Positions 1-6,497 of a stretch of DNA of 18,842 bases are shown one piece after another. Position numbers and translations under genes: made by a program. Every line of letters begins with the position of its first letter. Within the stretch, counting starts at the first letter, position 1. Source of the stretch: JAZGEG01 sp964346665 (GTDB lineage Archaea > Aenigmatarchaeota > Aenigmatarchaeia > QMZP01 > QMZT01); contig CAYFVC010000021.1 of assembly GCA_964346665.1 (NCBI GenBank), forward strand, positions 1-18,842, in the 5' to 3' direction. Under the pieces are notes generated by a model that was given only the letters and a program-made list of their open reading frames with translations, made no database searches and was not told the DNA's origin.

Positions 1-9
1 GGAAGACCC

Positions 10-570
10 CTATGGATAGATAAGATCAATGAAATTTTTCAAAATCTTCTTTTTTGATCTTTCAGGATGAAACTGGATACCGTAAATTGGTTTTGATTTG
101 TGCTTCATAATTTCAACCCTACAAACTCGGGAATGACCAAGAAGGATGAAGTATTTAGGGAGATTTATAGAATCATCATGCTCTTCATAGACTCTGAAAT
201 TAGATTTGATATCCTTTAACAGAGGATCTTCTTTGTTTATATATACATGATAATATCCTTTTTCGTCCTCTCTATCGTGAAATCTTTTTGCTCCAAAGGT
301 CTGACCTATTATTAGGTGTCCAGCACATATCCCAAGCACGGGTTTTTTCACAGATTTGATCCATCTATAATGATTAAGCCTATTTTTGATATCCTTCCTC
401 TCATGCATCCTAGATCCAGCAAGTATTATGGCATCATAGTCTTTCAAGAGTTTCTTGGTAACCTTAGAAAAGTGAACAATTTCGGCGTTTCGCATAATTT
501 TTTTAAATGTATTTACAAGTTCGAAATTTTTTGGATCAAGAGAATTGTTAACAATAAGGATTTTTGGCAT
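10..570 (-). CDS. Class I glutamine amidotransferase (GMP synthase subunit A-like)
   Basis: The 186-aa protein has the full class I glutamine amidotransferase triad. The nucleophile-elbow cysteine is Cys82 in GICAGH, and the His168/Glu170 pair lies in YGIQFHPE. Such enzymes release ammonia from glutamine for a partner synthase. Length and the C-terminal PIYGIQFHPE...KNF pattern resemble the separate glutaminase subunit of archaeal GMP synthase (GuaAa). However, the usual early SGGP is replaced by AGSRMHER, so the partner may differ; no synthase subunit is nearby. A TATA-like box about 25 bp upstream suggests a leaderless transcript. The gene looks more A/T-rich than most neighbours. The fold is certain; the GMP synthase role is a guess. 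Confidence 0.85.
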   Translation of the reverse strand: MPKILIVNNSLDPKNFELVNTFKKIMRNAEIVHFSKVTKKLLKDYDAIILAGSRMHERKDIKNRLNHYRWIKSVKKPVLGICAGHLIIGQTFGAKRFHDREDEKGYYHVYINKEDPLLKDIKSNFRVYEEHDDSINLPKYFILLGHSRVCRVEIMKHKSKPIYGIQFHPERSKKKILKNFIDLIYP

Positions 571-591
571 GTTTTATAGTAAGTTGTGAGG

Positions 592-602
592 AGTATTTAA
601 TT
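592..602 (-). promoter_or_regulatory. TATA box of the amidotransferase gene
   Basis: On the minus strand this reads AAATTAAATAC. Its centre is about 27 bp before the ATG at 570, so transcription should start at or next to the start codon. Inferred from spacing only. Confidence 0.5.
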
Positions 603-614
603 TTTCCAAACCGA

Positions 615-626
615 AAATTTTAAATA
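615..626 (+). promoter_or_regulatory. TATA box of the M50 protease gene
   Basis: AATTTTAAATAC lies about 40 bp before the ATG at 660. This predicts a short leader of about 14 nt that carries a GGTG ribosome-binding motif at 651-654. Confidence 0.5.
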
Positions 627-659
627 CTAGTTCTCGTAATAGTCCTTACTGGTGTTTAC

Positions 660-1244
660 ATGGGGATGTTCGATTTCACGGGAAGGGAAATGAAGGACAT
701 GCTGATATCACTCGTGGTTCTGTCGCTCGTTTTCTCTTATCCCCGAATATTGTTACAACCGGCTTTCTTCTTGGTTTCAGTGTTGAGCGTGGGGATCGCA
801 TTCATGGGTCACGAACTTTCCCATCGCTTTGTCGCTCGAAAGTTTGGCTTCCATTCTGAATACATGATGTGGAAGCAGGGCTTGCTCATGGCGTTGCTTT
901 TCACTTTCATAACAAACGGGCAGATCATCTTCGCCGCGCCCGGGGCAGTCGTCTTCGGGAGCTACTGGGCTTTCAAAAGGCCTAGTTTGGGGGAGGTTGG
1001 AAAGATTGGGATTGCAGGCGTCGTATTCAATATAACAATGTTATATATTTTAACCGCTTCGTACTTCCTAACAGGTATAGCAATCCTCTCCTACGCAGGT
1101 CTTATAAACGGTTTGCTTGCGATATTCAATTTGATCCCTATAGGCCCGCTTGACGGAAGAAAAGTAATGCAATGGAATTCGAAAATCTGGGCAACGGCTT
1201 TCATTCTAGCGATAATAGGTTTCGGGGTTCTTTACGTTTTCTAA
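660..1244 (+). CDS. M50 (site-2 protease) family membrane metalloprotease
   Basis: A 194-aa integral membrane protein with the two hallmarks of the site-2 protease family. One is the zinc site HELSH (His51, Glu52, His55), within a hydrophobic helix. The other is NLIPIGPLDG (157-166), with the third zinc ligand Asp165. Five to six hydrophobic segments are visible, and there is no PDZ or CBS domain, so this is a minimal S2P core. The family cuts membrane-anchored substrates within the bilayer, often to release regulators; the substrate here is unknown. A GGTG motif eight bases before the ATG supports this start (ATG at 666 is the alternative). The lipoprotein gene follows on the same strand after 58 bp. 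Confidence 0.9.
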   Translation: MGMFDFTGREMKDMLISLVVLSLVFSYPRILLQPAFFLVSVLSVGIAFMGHELSHRFVARKFGFHSEYMMWKQGLLMALLFTFITNGQIIFAAPGAVVFGSYWAFKRPSLGEVGKIGIAGVVFNITMLYILTASYFLTGIAILSYAGLINGLLAIFNLIPIGPLDGRKVMQWNSKIWATAFILAIIGFGVLYVF

Positions 1245-1302
1245 ACGTGATATTTTGGAGATAAGTTTTTAATTTTTATTTGAGCTCGGCGAAGTTTAAA
1301 AT

Positions 1303-1866
1303 ATGAGATATGCGATTCCAATCGTTTTGTTATTGCTGGTTCTGGCGAGCGGTTGCGTTCAAAGGGTGGAAACCACTCAGAACGAAACGACCGAGAACGA
1401 ATCTTACAACAGAACAGAAAACGAAATACCAGTGATCAAGAAGGGCGATTTCGCGTTCAAGATACATGGGAATAACGAATTCTGGATCCCGGTTAACAAG
1501 AGCATGTTTTTCTACGTGGTTTTCAACAACATGGACGATGACGAGAAAAAGCATAAGTTCATCGCAAGGGTCCACCCTTCAGCGGCTAATTTCGACGTGA
1601 TGGCCGCCTACCAGTGTCAACACTTCACCACCTGCGACAGTCTCATCTCGGACATGAATGGGTTTGTTAATCAACCGGAAACCCCGATAGATGTAAATCA
1701 CACCTTCGTTGGTCTTTACAAGATCGAGATACGCATAACTTCAAACGCTGTGAAAGGGACGTACATGTACAACATGGTGGCTTGCGAGGACAAAAGTTTC
1801 AATGAGTGCACGGAAACCAAAACGAACTGGGGTCCGAACATCCCCATAATCGTTCATATTCTTTGA
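1303..1866 (+). CDS. Predicted secreted lipoprotein, function unknown
   Basis: The 187-aa protein starts with a short charged N-terminus, a hydrophobic stretch and a lipobox LASGC (Cys18), so it is probably lipid-anchored outside the cell. Residues 19-45 are a Thr/Asn/Glu-rich linker with several N-glycosylation sequons (Asn27, Asn32, Asn36), and more occur at Asn65 and Asn132. The mature domain looks beta-rich and has four cysteines (105, 111, 161, 169) that could form two disulfides. I do not recognise the family. A T-rich box at about 1266-1276 could be its own promoter, although it directly follows the M50 protease gene and may be co-transcribed. Confidence 0.75.
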   Translation: MRYAIPIVLLLLVLASGCVQRVETTQNETTENESYNRTENEIPVIKKGDFAFKIHGNNEFWIPVNKSMFFYVVFNNMDDDEKKHKFIARVHPSAANFDVMAAYQCQHFTTCDSLISDMNGFVNQPETPIDVNHTFVGLYKIEIRITSNAVKGTYMYNMVACEDKSFNECTETKTNWGPNIPIIVHIL

Positions 1867-1872
1867 TAACAT

Positions 1873-1880
1873 GGTTTTTT
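1873..1880 (+). terminator. T-tract after the lipoprotein gene
   Basis: GGTTTTTT about 10 nt after the TGA stop. U-tracts are the usual archaeal intrinsic terminator. Assigned on position alone. Confidence 0.35.
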
Positions 1881-1893
1881 GAACTTTTGGTAG

Positions 1894-1933
1894 GCGTATC
1901 TTTTGAATACGCGTAAGCTATCGGAAAAGATAC
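1894..1933. repeat. Two mutually exclusive inverted repeats before the Cdc48 operon
   Basis: GTATCTTTT (1896-1904) is exactly complementary to AAAAGATAC (1925-1933), giving 9 bp with a 20-nt loop. GCGTAT (1894-1899) pairs with ATACGC (1907-1912), giving 6 bp with a 7-nt loop. They share 1896-1899, so both cannot form at once. They lie between the lipoprotein stop and the TATA-like box at 1948-1957. They could be a terminator structure for the upstream gene or an operator for the downstream one. Confidence 0.5.
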
Positions 1934-1947
1934 GGACGCACCGAAAG

Positions 1948-1957
1948 CTTTAAATAG
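1948..1957 (+). promoter_or_regulatory. Likely TATA box of the wHTH-Cdc48 operon
   Basis: CTTTAAATAG matches the archaeal box A. Transcription would start near 1978, leaving a leader of about 60 nt before the SD-led ATG at 2038. A second A/T-rich site near 2000-2010 is an alternative. Confidence 0.45.
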
Positions 1958-2037
1958 TTTTCTAGTATAAATTGTTATATACTACAATGTAAAACTATGA
2001 TATCGAAATATACAAAGGTTTATAGTAAGGTGTTGGC

Positions 2038-2253
2038 ATGCGGAGAGACCCTGTGATGATAATGAAGGAAATCCTTCGACTTCTTGAAGAGGAGAAGGAC
2101 GAGGCATTGAGTCTCAACGCAATCTCGGAGAAAACAGGAATTCATAACCTCACCGTGAGGAGATACGTTCGTATAATAGAGATGGTGAGGAAAGAACCGG
2201 AGATCGAGATAATCAAGACGGGTCGTTCGATTATAGTGAGGATAAGGAGATAG
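2038..2253 (+). CDS. Small winged-helix DNA-binding protein
   Basis: A 71-aa basic protein consisting of one winged helix-turn-helix. Residues 22-52 give the HTH (LSLNAISEKTGIHNLTVRRYVRI: helix, turn at TGIHN, recognition helix), and IEIIKTGRSIIVRIRR forms the wing. It should bind DNA, probably as a dimer, and its place as first gene suggests regulation of its own operon. An AAGGTG site at 2027-2032 with 5-nt spacing fixes the ATG. The next gene starts 1 bp after its stop. No ligand or oligomerisation domain is present. The exact family was not recognised. Confidence 0.75.
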   Translation: MRRDPVMIMKEILRLLEEEKDEALSLNAISEKTGIHNLTVRRYVRIIEMVRKEPEIEIIKTGRSIIVRIRR

Positions 2254-2254
2254 C

Positions 2255-2458
2255 ATGAAGGGAATGATTTCTAAATTTTTCGGGAAGGAGAAGAGGAGGC
2301 CTCTAGGGCCCGAGCCCAAACTCGAATCAAGACAAACTAGTCTTAAAGATTTTAATATAAGGCGTTTCAATAATAATTCAAATGGTAACGTCATGAAAGA
2401 ACTTGATGTTGATAGTATTTCGCTAGAAAGGGGTGATGTTTATGATGAAGAAGAATGA
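2255..2458 (+). CDS. 67-aa protein of unknown function, coupled to cdc48
   Basis: The gene starts 1 bp after the wHTH stop, with AAGGAGAT (2244-2251) as ribosome-binding site. Its end overlaps the cdc48 start at 2442 by 17 nt, so translation is probably coupled. The protein has a basic, phenylalanine-containing N-terminus (KGMISKFFGKEKRR), an Asn-rich patch (FNNNSNGN) and a very acidic tail (SLERGDVYDEEE). It is likely disordered. No known domain was recognised. It could be a Cdc48 adaptor or a regulator, but that rests only on position. The good SD and tight overlaps argue for a real gene. Confidence 0.6.
   Translation: MKGMISKFFGKEKRRPLGPEPKLESRQTSLKDFNIRRFNNNSNGNVMKELDVDSISLERGDVYDEEE
2431..2437 (+). 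promoter_or_regulatory. Shine-Dalgarno site that decides the Cdc48 start
   Basis: GGGTGAT sits 4 nt before ATG 2442. The GTG (2433) and ATG (2436) that would give longer proteins lie inside this site. The deoxyhypusine synthase gene has the same arrangement (GGTGAT plus 4 nt). Confidence 0.7.
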
Positions 2459-4748
2459 GGAGATCAACCTGAAGATCGGGGAGCTCACGAACCGTGAGGA
2501 ATTCGGAAGGGGAATCGTTAGGTTGGACACGAAAACCATGAATTCTTTGAGCGTGAGAGAAGGCGATATTATCGAACTGATCGGCCAGAAAAATACCGCA
2601 GCACTCGCTGTTCGCGCGTATCCTTCGGATGTCGGTCTGAGCATAGCGAGGATGGACGGGATAACGAGGATGAATGTAGGAGTGGGTGTAGGAGAGACCG
2701 TTAAGATAAAGAAAGCGGATGCGAAGGAAGCGAAAAGAGTCGTTCTCGCTCCTGCCCAGAAAGGCGTATCGCTTATGATGCATCCTGATCTTTTGAAAAA
2801 GAATCTTTTCATGAGACCTGTTATGAAGGGCGATGTTATTTCACCGTTCCCTGTCGTTAGGAGGCAGAGGGAGACAAGTCCCTTCGAGGACATATTCAAG
2901 AGTTTTGGAATAGATGTTGAAGGCCTGGGGGATTTCTCGTTCACCCCCATACCAGGGGAGATGAAGCTCGTTGTGGTTTCAACCAATCCCGAAGGTATAG
3001 CCAAGATAACTGACATGACTCAGGTGGAACTGAGAAAGGAAGCGATGGAAATCGAGGTGGGGAGGATTCCAACCATAACCTATGAGGACATAGGGGGATT
3101 GCATACAGCAATAGAGAAGATAAGGGAGATGGTAGAGCTTCCATTACGTCATCCAGAGCTTTTCACAAAACTTGGAATCGAACCCCCCAAGGGGATTCTG
3201 CTTTTCGGACCGCCCGGAACCGGGAAAACCTTGCTGGCGAAGGCCGTTGCGAATGAAAGTGGAGCGAACTTCTATTCCATCGCCGGCCCTGAGATAATGA
3301 GCAAGTGGTACGGACAGACCGAGGAAAACCTCAGGAAACTATTCGAGGATGCGGAGAAAAATTCGCCTTCCATAATCTTCATCGATGAAATTGATGCTAT
3401 TGCCCCAAAGAGGGAGGAAGTCACAGGGGAAGTGGAGAAGCGTACGGTTTCGCAATTGCTCGCCCTCATGGACGGGTTGAAGGCCAGGGGGAAGGTAATA
3501 GTGATCGCGGCGACGAACAGGGTGAATGCATTGGACCCCGCCCTCAGGAGACCTGGGAGGTTTGACAGGGAAATAGAGATAGGAGTTCCTGATACGAAAG
3601 GAAGGAAGGAAATCCTTCAGATACACACGAGGAACATGCCTATGGGAAAGGATGTTGATCTTAGCTGGTTAGCAGAGGTAACGTATGGTTTTGTTGGGGC
3701 AGATCTCGAAGCCCTGGCGAAAGAAGCCGCAATGTCGGCTTTGAGGAGCAACCTTCCACAAATATCCTGGAAGAAGGAGGAAGAACTTCCAGCAGATGCT
3801 CTTAAAAAACTGAAGGTCAGCAAGAAGGATTTCCAGAATGCGCTCAAGATGGTCGAGCCCTCCGCTATGCGTGAGGTCATGGTGGAAATACCCAATGTTA
3901 AATGGGAGGATATAGGAGGATTGGAAGGGGTAAAACAATCGCTTAAGGAGATAATCGAATGGCCCCTGAAAAACCCGAAGTCGTTCGAAAGGATCGGGAT
4001 AAAGCCTCCTAAAGGGGTTTTACTCTACGGACCACCTGGAACCGGGAAAACCTTGCTGGCGAAGGCCGTGTCGAACGAATCAGGGGCGAATTTCATTTCA
4101 ATCAGAGGTCCTGAGATCCTGAGTAAATGGGTCGGGGAGAGCGAGAAAAGGATTCGTGAGGTATTCAAGAGGGCGAAACAGGTTGCCCCAAGCATAATCT
4201 TCTTCGATGAGATGGATGCGCTCGTCCCTAGGAGAGGTCTGGAAGCAGGGACAAGGGTGATGGAGAACGTTGTCTCACAGATACTCACACAGATGTCAGG
4301 TATGGAGGAATTGCACAATGTGATTGTTATCGGGGCGACGAACAGGCCGGATATTCTTGACCCCGCCCTTCTGAGGCCTGGGAGGTTTGACAGGCAGGTA
4401 TTCGTTCCCGCCCCTGATGAGAAAGCAAGGCTCGAGATTTTCAATATACACACGAAGAACATGCCACTGAAAGGGGTTGACCTGAAAAAACTAGCAAAGG
4501 AGACCGATGGATACTCAGGAGCGGACATAGAATCCCTCTGCAGGGAAGCTGGTCTCAACGCCATGAGGGAGGATATGAACGCGAAGGAAGTGGGCAAGAA
4601 ACATTTCGAGGAGGCAATGAAGGAAGCGAAGCCTTCCATAACCACGGATATCGTGAGATACTATGAAAGGCTGATGGAGAGTTTCAAATCCAGGGGCATG
4701 GAAAGGAAAAGAGTCCCAAAAGAGGAAGAATCAGATTACCTGGGCTGA
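2442..4748 (+). CDS. cdc48: Cdc48/VCP-type AAA+ ATPase (unfoldase)
   Basis: The 768-aa archaeal Cdc48/VAT ATPase. The N-domain (about 5-195) is the double-psi barrel substrate/adaptor domain. D1 (about 210-470) carries Walker A GPPGTGKT, Walker B IIFIDE and arginine-finger region RRPGRFDR. D2 (about 485-735) repeats this with GPPGTGKT, IIFFDE and LRPGRFDR. Both ATPase sites look intact. The protein forms hexameric rings that unfold substrates for the proteasome or extract proteins from complexes. The D1 pore loop reads KWYGQTEE, where GESE is usual after the aromatics; D2 has KWVGESE. The C-terminus ends DYLG, close to but not matching the HbYX proteasome-docking tail. It overlaps the 67-aa gene and is the last gene of the operon. 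Confidence 0.97.
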   Translation: MMKKNEEINLKIGELTNREEFGRGIVRLDTKTMNSLSVREGDIIELIGQKNTAALAVRAYPSDVGLSIARMDGITRMNVGVGVGETVKIKKADAKEAKRVVLAPAQKGVSLMMHPDLLKKNLFMRPVMKGDVISPFPVVRRQRETSPFEDIFKSFGIDVEGLGDFSFTPIPGEMKLVVVSTNPEGIAKITDMTQVELRKEAMEIEVGRIPTITYEDIGGLHTAIEKIREMVELPLRHPELFTKLGIEPPKGILLFGPPGTGKTLLAKAVANESGANFYSIAGPEIMSKWYGQTEENLRKLFEDAEKNSPSIIFIDEIDAIAPKREEVTGEVEKRTVSQLLALMDGLKARGKVIVIAATNRVNALDPALRRPGRFDREIEIGVPDTKGRKEILQIHTRNMPMGKDVDLSWLAEVTYGFVGADLEALAKEAAMSALRSNLPQISWKKEEELPADALKKLKVSKKDFQNALKMVEPSAMREVMVEIPNVKWEDIGGLEGVKQSLKEIIEWPLKNPKSFERIGIKPPKGVLLYGPPGTGKTLLAKAVSNESGANFISIRGPEILSKWVGESEKRIREVFKRAKQVAPSIIFFDEMDALVPRRGLEAGTRVMENVVSQILTQMSGMEELHNVIVIGATNRPDILDPALLRPGRFDRQVFVPAPDEKARLEIFNIHTKNMPLKGVDLKKLAKETDGYSGADIESLCREAGLNAMREDMNAKEVGKKHFEEAMKEAKPSITTDIVRYYERLMESFKSRGMERKRVPKEEESDYLG
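3216..3247 (+). repeat. 32-nt exact repeat, D1 copy
   Basis: This stretch over the D1 Walker A motif is identical in DNA to 4038-4069 in D2. The surrounding sequence of the two domains has diverged at many synonymous sites. Confidence 0.8.
4038..4069 (+). repeat. 32-nt exact repeat, D2 copy
   Basis: Identical to 3216-3247. It encodes the second Walker A and following helix (GTGKTLLAKAV). Confidence 0.8.
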
Positions 4749-4758
4749 ACTTGATTAA

Positions 4759-4767
4759 CTTATAAAA
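4759..4767 (+). promoter_or_regulatory. TATA box of the 4-TM protein gene
   Basis: CTTATAAAA is centred 25 bp before the ATG at 4788, so a leaderless mRNA is expected. Confidence 0.6.
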
Positions 4768-4787
4768 TTCCCTCACAATTATTTATT

Positions 4788-5159
4788 ATGGGAATGGTAT
4801 ACAACCCGAAATACACCGGAGATAGAGTACAGATGTGGAAGAGCTTTCTGGTAGGAAGCCTTATAGTCTCGTCCTTAATATACCTTGTTCTCACAGAGAA
4901 TGTAGCTGTTTTCTTCGCAGCGCTCGGTCTTATCGTAATCGGTGTGATACTCTTTTTAGACACGATTCTAAGCTTTAGGAAAATCGTTTTCTTATCTCAG
5001 AATATTTTTTTCATCGCTATCGGAGGGATAGTTTCCATTATATTCAACGCAATCGGATATCTGCTTTTGTATCTGGGAGTCGTGGTAATACTCGTGATTG
5101 TCACGTGGTCCCATAAATACAGAATTAAGATTAAGGAAAAGATCAAGACTTCTTCTTAG
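4788..5159 (+). CDS. Small membrane protein with four predicted TM helices
   Basis: The 123-aa protein has hydrophobic segments at about 18-35, 38-57, 70-86 and 88-106, and a basic cytosolic tail (HKYRIKIKEKIK). It has no catalytic motif that I recognise; it resembles generic small archaeal membrane proteins. A TATA box centred 25 bp upstream supports leaderless initiation at 4788 (ATG at 4794 is possible). Its 3' end overlaps the opposing L24e gene by 17 bp. Confidence 0.7.
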   Translation: MGMVYNPKYTGDRVQMWKSFLVGSLIVSSLIYLVLTENVAVFFAALGLIVIGVILFLDTILSFRKIVFLSQNIFFIAIGGIVSIIFNAIGYLLLYLGVVVILVIVTWSHKYRIKIKEKIKTSS

Positions 5160-5322
5160 TCTTCTTTTCGGAAGAGAACCACTTGAGTTTTCTCTCCCCC
5201 CTTCCCATTCTCCAGTTTTTCTGGCACTTCGAAGAACAGAAGTAGAATAACCTCCCGTCATTCCGTACGAACATCTTACCTGAACCCTTCGGGATGTTTG
5301 ATTTGCATATTGAACATTTCAT
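5143..5322 (-). CDS. rpl24e: Large ribosomal subunit protein L24e (eL24)
   Basis: A 59-aa protein read directly from the minus strand. It starts MKCSICKSNIPKGSG and carries the L24e zinc site CxxC...CSSKC (Cys3, Cys6, Cys29, Cys33), followed by QKNWRMGRGERKLKW, which is diagnostic for the family. It belongs to the large subunit. It is the third gene of the L7Ae-S28e-L24e operon, 4 bp after the S28e stop. The C-terminus is lysine-rich (EKKTKKKS), and its coding DNA overlaps the opposing membrane-protein gene by 17 bp. In many archaea ndk and infB follow this gene; they do not here. Confidence 0.93.
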   Translation of the reverse strand: MKCSICKSNIPKGSGKMFVRNDGRLFYFCSSKCQKNWRMGRGERKLKWFSSEKKTKKKS

Positions 5323-5326
5323 TTCG

Positions 5327-5530
5327 TCACCTGCGCTGGGAAATTCTCCCTGCGGCCTCCATCTCCGTTTCCTTCAGCATTATTATGTCATTCTTCCTGA
5401 TAGGTCCTGAAACGTTCCTCATAAGGACCTTCCCCCTGTCCTTCCCTTCGAGAACCTTGCACCTGACTCTGGTCACGCCTTTAACTCCAAGCCTCTCCAA
5501 GACCTGTATGACTTCCGCAGTTACCACCAT
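5327..5530 (-). CDS. rps28e: Small ribosomal subunit protein S28e
   Basis: A 67-aa protein with the S28e pattern: VTAEVIQVLERLGVKGVTRV, then VLEGKDRGKVLMRNVSGPIR and the conserved end KETEMEAAGRI. It binds near the mRNA exit of the small subunit. I start it at ATG 5530 (MVVTAEV), 10 bp after the L7Ae stop. An in-frame extension to 5560 would overlap L7Ae and add ten unlikely residues. It is the middle gene of the operon. Confidence 0.95.
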   Translation of the reverse strand: MVVTAEVIQVLERLGVKGVTRVRCKVLEGKDRGKVLMRNVSGPIRKNDIIMLKETEMEAAGRISQRR

Positions 5531-5540
5531 ATAGACCGCC

Positions 5541-5906
5541 TTACTTCTTCGGGGTTCCAAGTTTCTTTTTTATGTCCTCTATCATTTTCTTCGAATCGCC
5601 CGCCTCCTCTATCGCGACGCTAGAGGTAGCGACATCGATCCCTGAAGCCTTTCCTAGCTCGAGTTTTGAAGGAACCTCCACACACAAGACTTTCTTTTCA
5701 TCACAGAGCGTTGGCAAATGCATCAAGACCTCTGCTGGTTCGACATCGATCGCCAACACAACGAGTTTCGCTAGCCCTCTCTCTATGCACTTCGTTGTCT
5801 CGTTTACTCCTTTCCTGAGTTTCCCTGTGTTTTTAGCGATTTCAACAGCTTCGTAAATCTTGTCCGCGAGATCCTTAGAAATCTCGAACTTTACGAACTT
5901 CGCCAT
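5541..5906 (-). CDS. rpl7ae: Ribosomal protein L7Ae / K-turn binding protein
   Basis: A 121-aa L7Ae protein with the K-turn RNA-binding signature RKGVNETTKCIERGLAKLVV and the loop LPTLCDEKKVLCVEVPSK. In archaea L7Ae serves in the large ribosomal subunit, in C/D and H/ACA guide RNPs and in RNase P. The start is set by GGAGGG at 5918-5913, six bases before ATG 5906, which gives the usual length. An in-frame ATG at 5963 would add 19 residues read through a perfect hairpin. First gene of the operon; the leader is about 80 nt if the TATA at 6006-6018 is used. Confidence 0.96.
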   Translation of the reverse strand: MAKFVKFEISKDLADKIYEAVEIAKNTGKLRKGVNETTKCIERGLAKLVVLAIDVEPAEVLMHLPTLCDEKKVLCVEVPSKLELGKASGIDVATSSVAIEEAGDSKKMIEDIKKKLGTPKK

Positions 5907-5912
5907 CTTCAT

Positions 5913-5918
5913 CCCTCC
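5913..5918 (-). promoter_or_regulatory. Shine-Dalgarno site of L7Ae
   Basis: On the minus strand GGAGGG lies 6 nt before ATG 5906. This favours the 121-aa form over the 140-aa reading from 5963. Confidence 0.75.
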
Positions 5919-5935
5919 TTCATTGGCTTCCGCAA

Positions 5936-5954
5936 GACTTGGACAGGCCAAGTC
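5936..5954 (-). promoter_or_regulatory. Perfect hairpin in the L7Ae mRNA leader
   Basis: On the minus strand GACTTGG-CCTGT-CCAAGTC forms a 7-bp stem with a 5-nt loop, about 30 nt before the L7Ae start. Outside it GCAA...TTGC could add four pairs across an asymmetric bulge. A candidate for translational feedback; no textbook K-turn could be confirmed. Confidence 0.5.
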
Positions 5955-6005
5955 AAACTTCATTTTGCCTTTGTAGTCAATGACTGATTAGAGTATTATT
6001 ATAGG

Positions 6006-6018
6006 GTATATATATAAA
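6006..6018 (-). promoter_or_regulatory. TATA box of the L7Ae-S28e-L24e operon
   Basis: The minus strand reads TTTATATATATAC. Transcription should begin near 5986, leaving a leader of about 80 nt, unusually long for this window. Confidence 0.55.
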
Positions 6019-6019
6019 A

Positions 6020-6346
6020 TTAATGCTTATTGGATTCTTTTTCCTCTCTAAACCTTTTAATATCATATTCAATAATGGGTCTACGTGGTAATATCTCAAA
6101 CGTATCCATTATCCTATGGCGGCCGTCTACACAAAAAGTTTCTAGACGCACTTCATCGCCCATATCAATTTCGCCGTTTTTGTTCTTATCCACATGAAAA
6201 ACATTAGTAACCCATGTTCTATCAGGACGCGCTGGTGTATCAGTAACTTTATCTTGGTATCTACCGAGACTTCCCTCACATCCAAGCATACTTAGTATTG
6301 CGGCTCCCATTACGAGATATTTGCCTAAACTTCCGTACTTTTTCAT
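6020..6346 (-). CDS. Small lipoprotein with an EF-hand-like calcium loop
   Basis: The 108-aa protein has a lipoprotein signal (hydrophobic 10-21, lipobox LSMLGC with Cys23). A single EF-hand-type loop, DKNKNGEIDMGD (53-64), has Asp/Asn at positions 1, 3 and 5, Gly at 6, Ile at 8 and Asp at 9 and 12, the pattern seen in EF-hand and dockerin calcium sites. It is probably surface-anchored; its partner is unknown. A TATA box centred 25 bp upstream suggests a leaderless mRNA. The DNA looks more A/T-rich than most neighbours, which may reflect recent acquisition or weak constraint. The family was not recognised. Confidence 0.7.
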   Translation of the reverse strand: MKKYGSLGKYLVMGAAILSMLGCEGSLGRYQDKVTDTPARPDRTWVTNVFHVDKNKNGEIDMGDEVRLETFCVDGRHRIMDTFEILPRRPIIEYDIKRFREEKESNKH

Positions 6347-6366
6347 GTATAAATATTGAAAATTTG

Positions 6367-6376
6367 TATTTATAAA
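6367..6376 (-). promoter_or_regulatory. TATA box of the EF-hand lipoprotein gene
   Basis: Minus strand CTTTATAAAT, centred 25 bp before ATG 6346. The remaining A/T-rich bases up to 6451 hold no gene that I can support. Confidence 0.55.
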
Positions 6377-6451
6377 GCTATCGTTGATTACTACTTATTA
6401 GTTATAAATATTATTTTTATTAATCAGCAAATAATTCACCCGAAATAATCA

Positions 6452-6464
6452 ATATTTAAATATA
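6452..6464 (+). promoter_or_regulatory. TATA box of the zinc-ribbon/aEF1-beta transcript
   Basis: ATATTTAAATATA, centred about 40 bp before ATG 6498. It predicts a start near 6483 and a 15-nt leader. Confidence 0.6.
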
Positions 6465-6497
6465 ACGGCTCATAATTATTGGTATCGAGTGGTTTTG

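Noticed and set aside
2423..3016. Minus-strand frame over the cdc48 start; a similar one at 4025-4645
   Set aside because: Antisense of conserved Cdc48 codons, with Ser-rich low-information translation.
4716..4748. HbYX proteasome-docking tail on Cdc48
   Set aside because: The end is DYLG; the tyrosine is third from last, not the penultimate residue the motif needs.
5907..5963. 19-residue N-terminal extension of L7Ae
   Set aside because: The SD site points to ATG 5906, the shorter length fits the family, and the extension is read through a perfect RNA hairpin.
5936..5990. Standard K-turn in the L7Ae leader
   Set aside because: I could not place a 3-nt bulge with tandem G-A pairs next to the hairpin, so only a hairpin is claimed.
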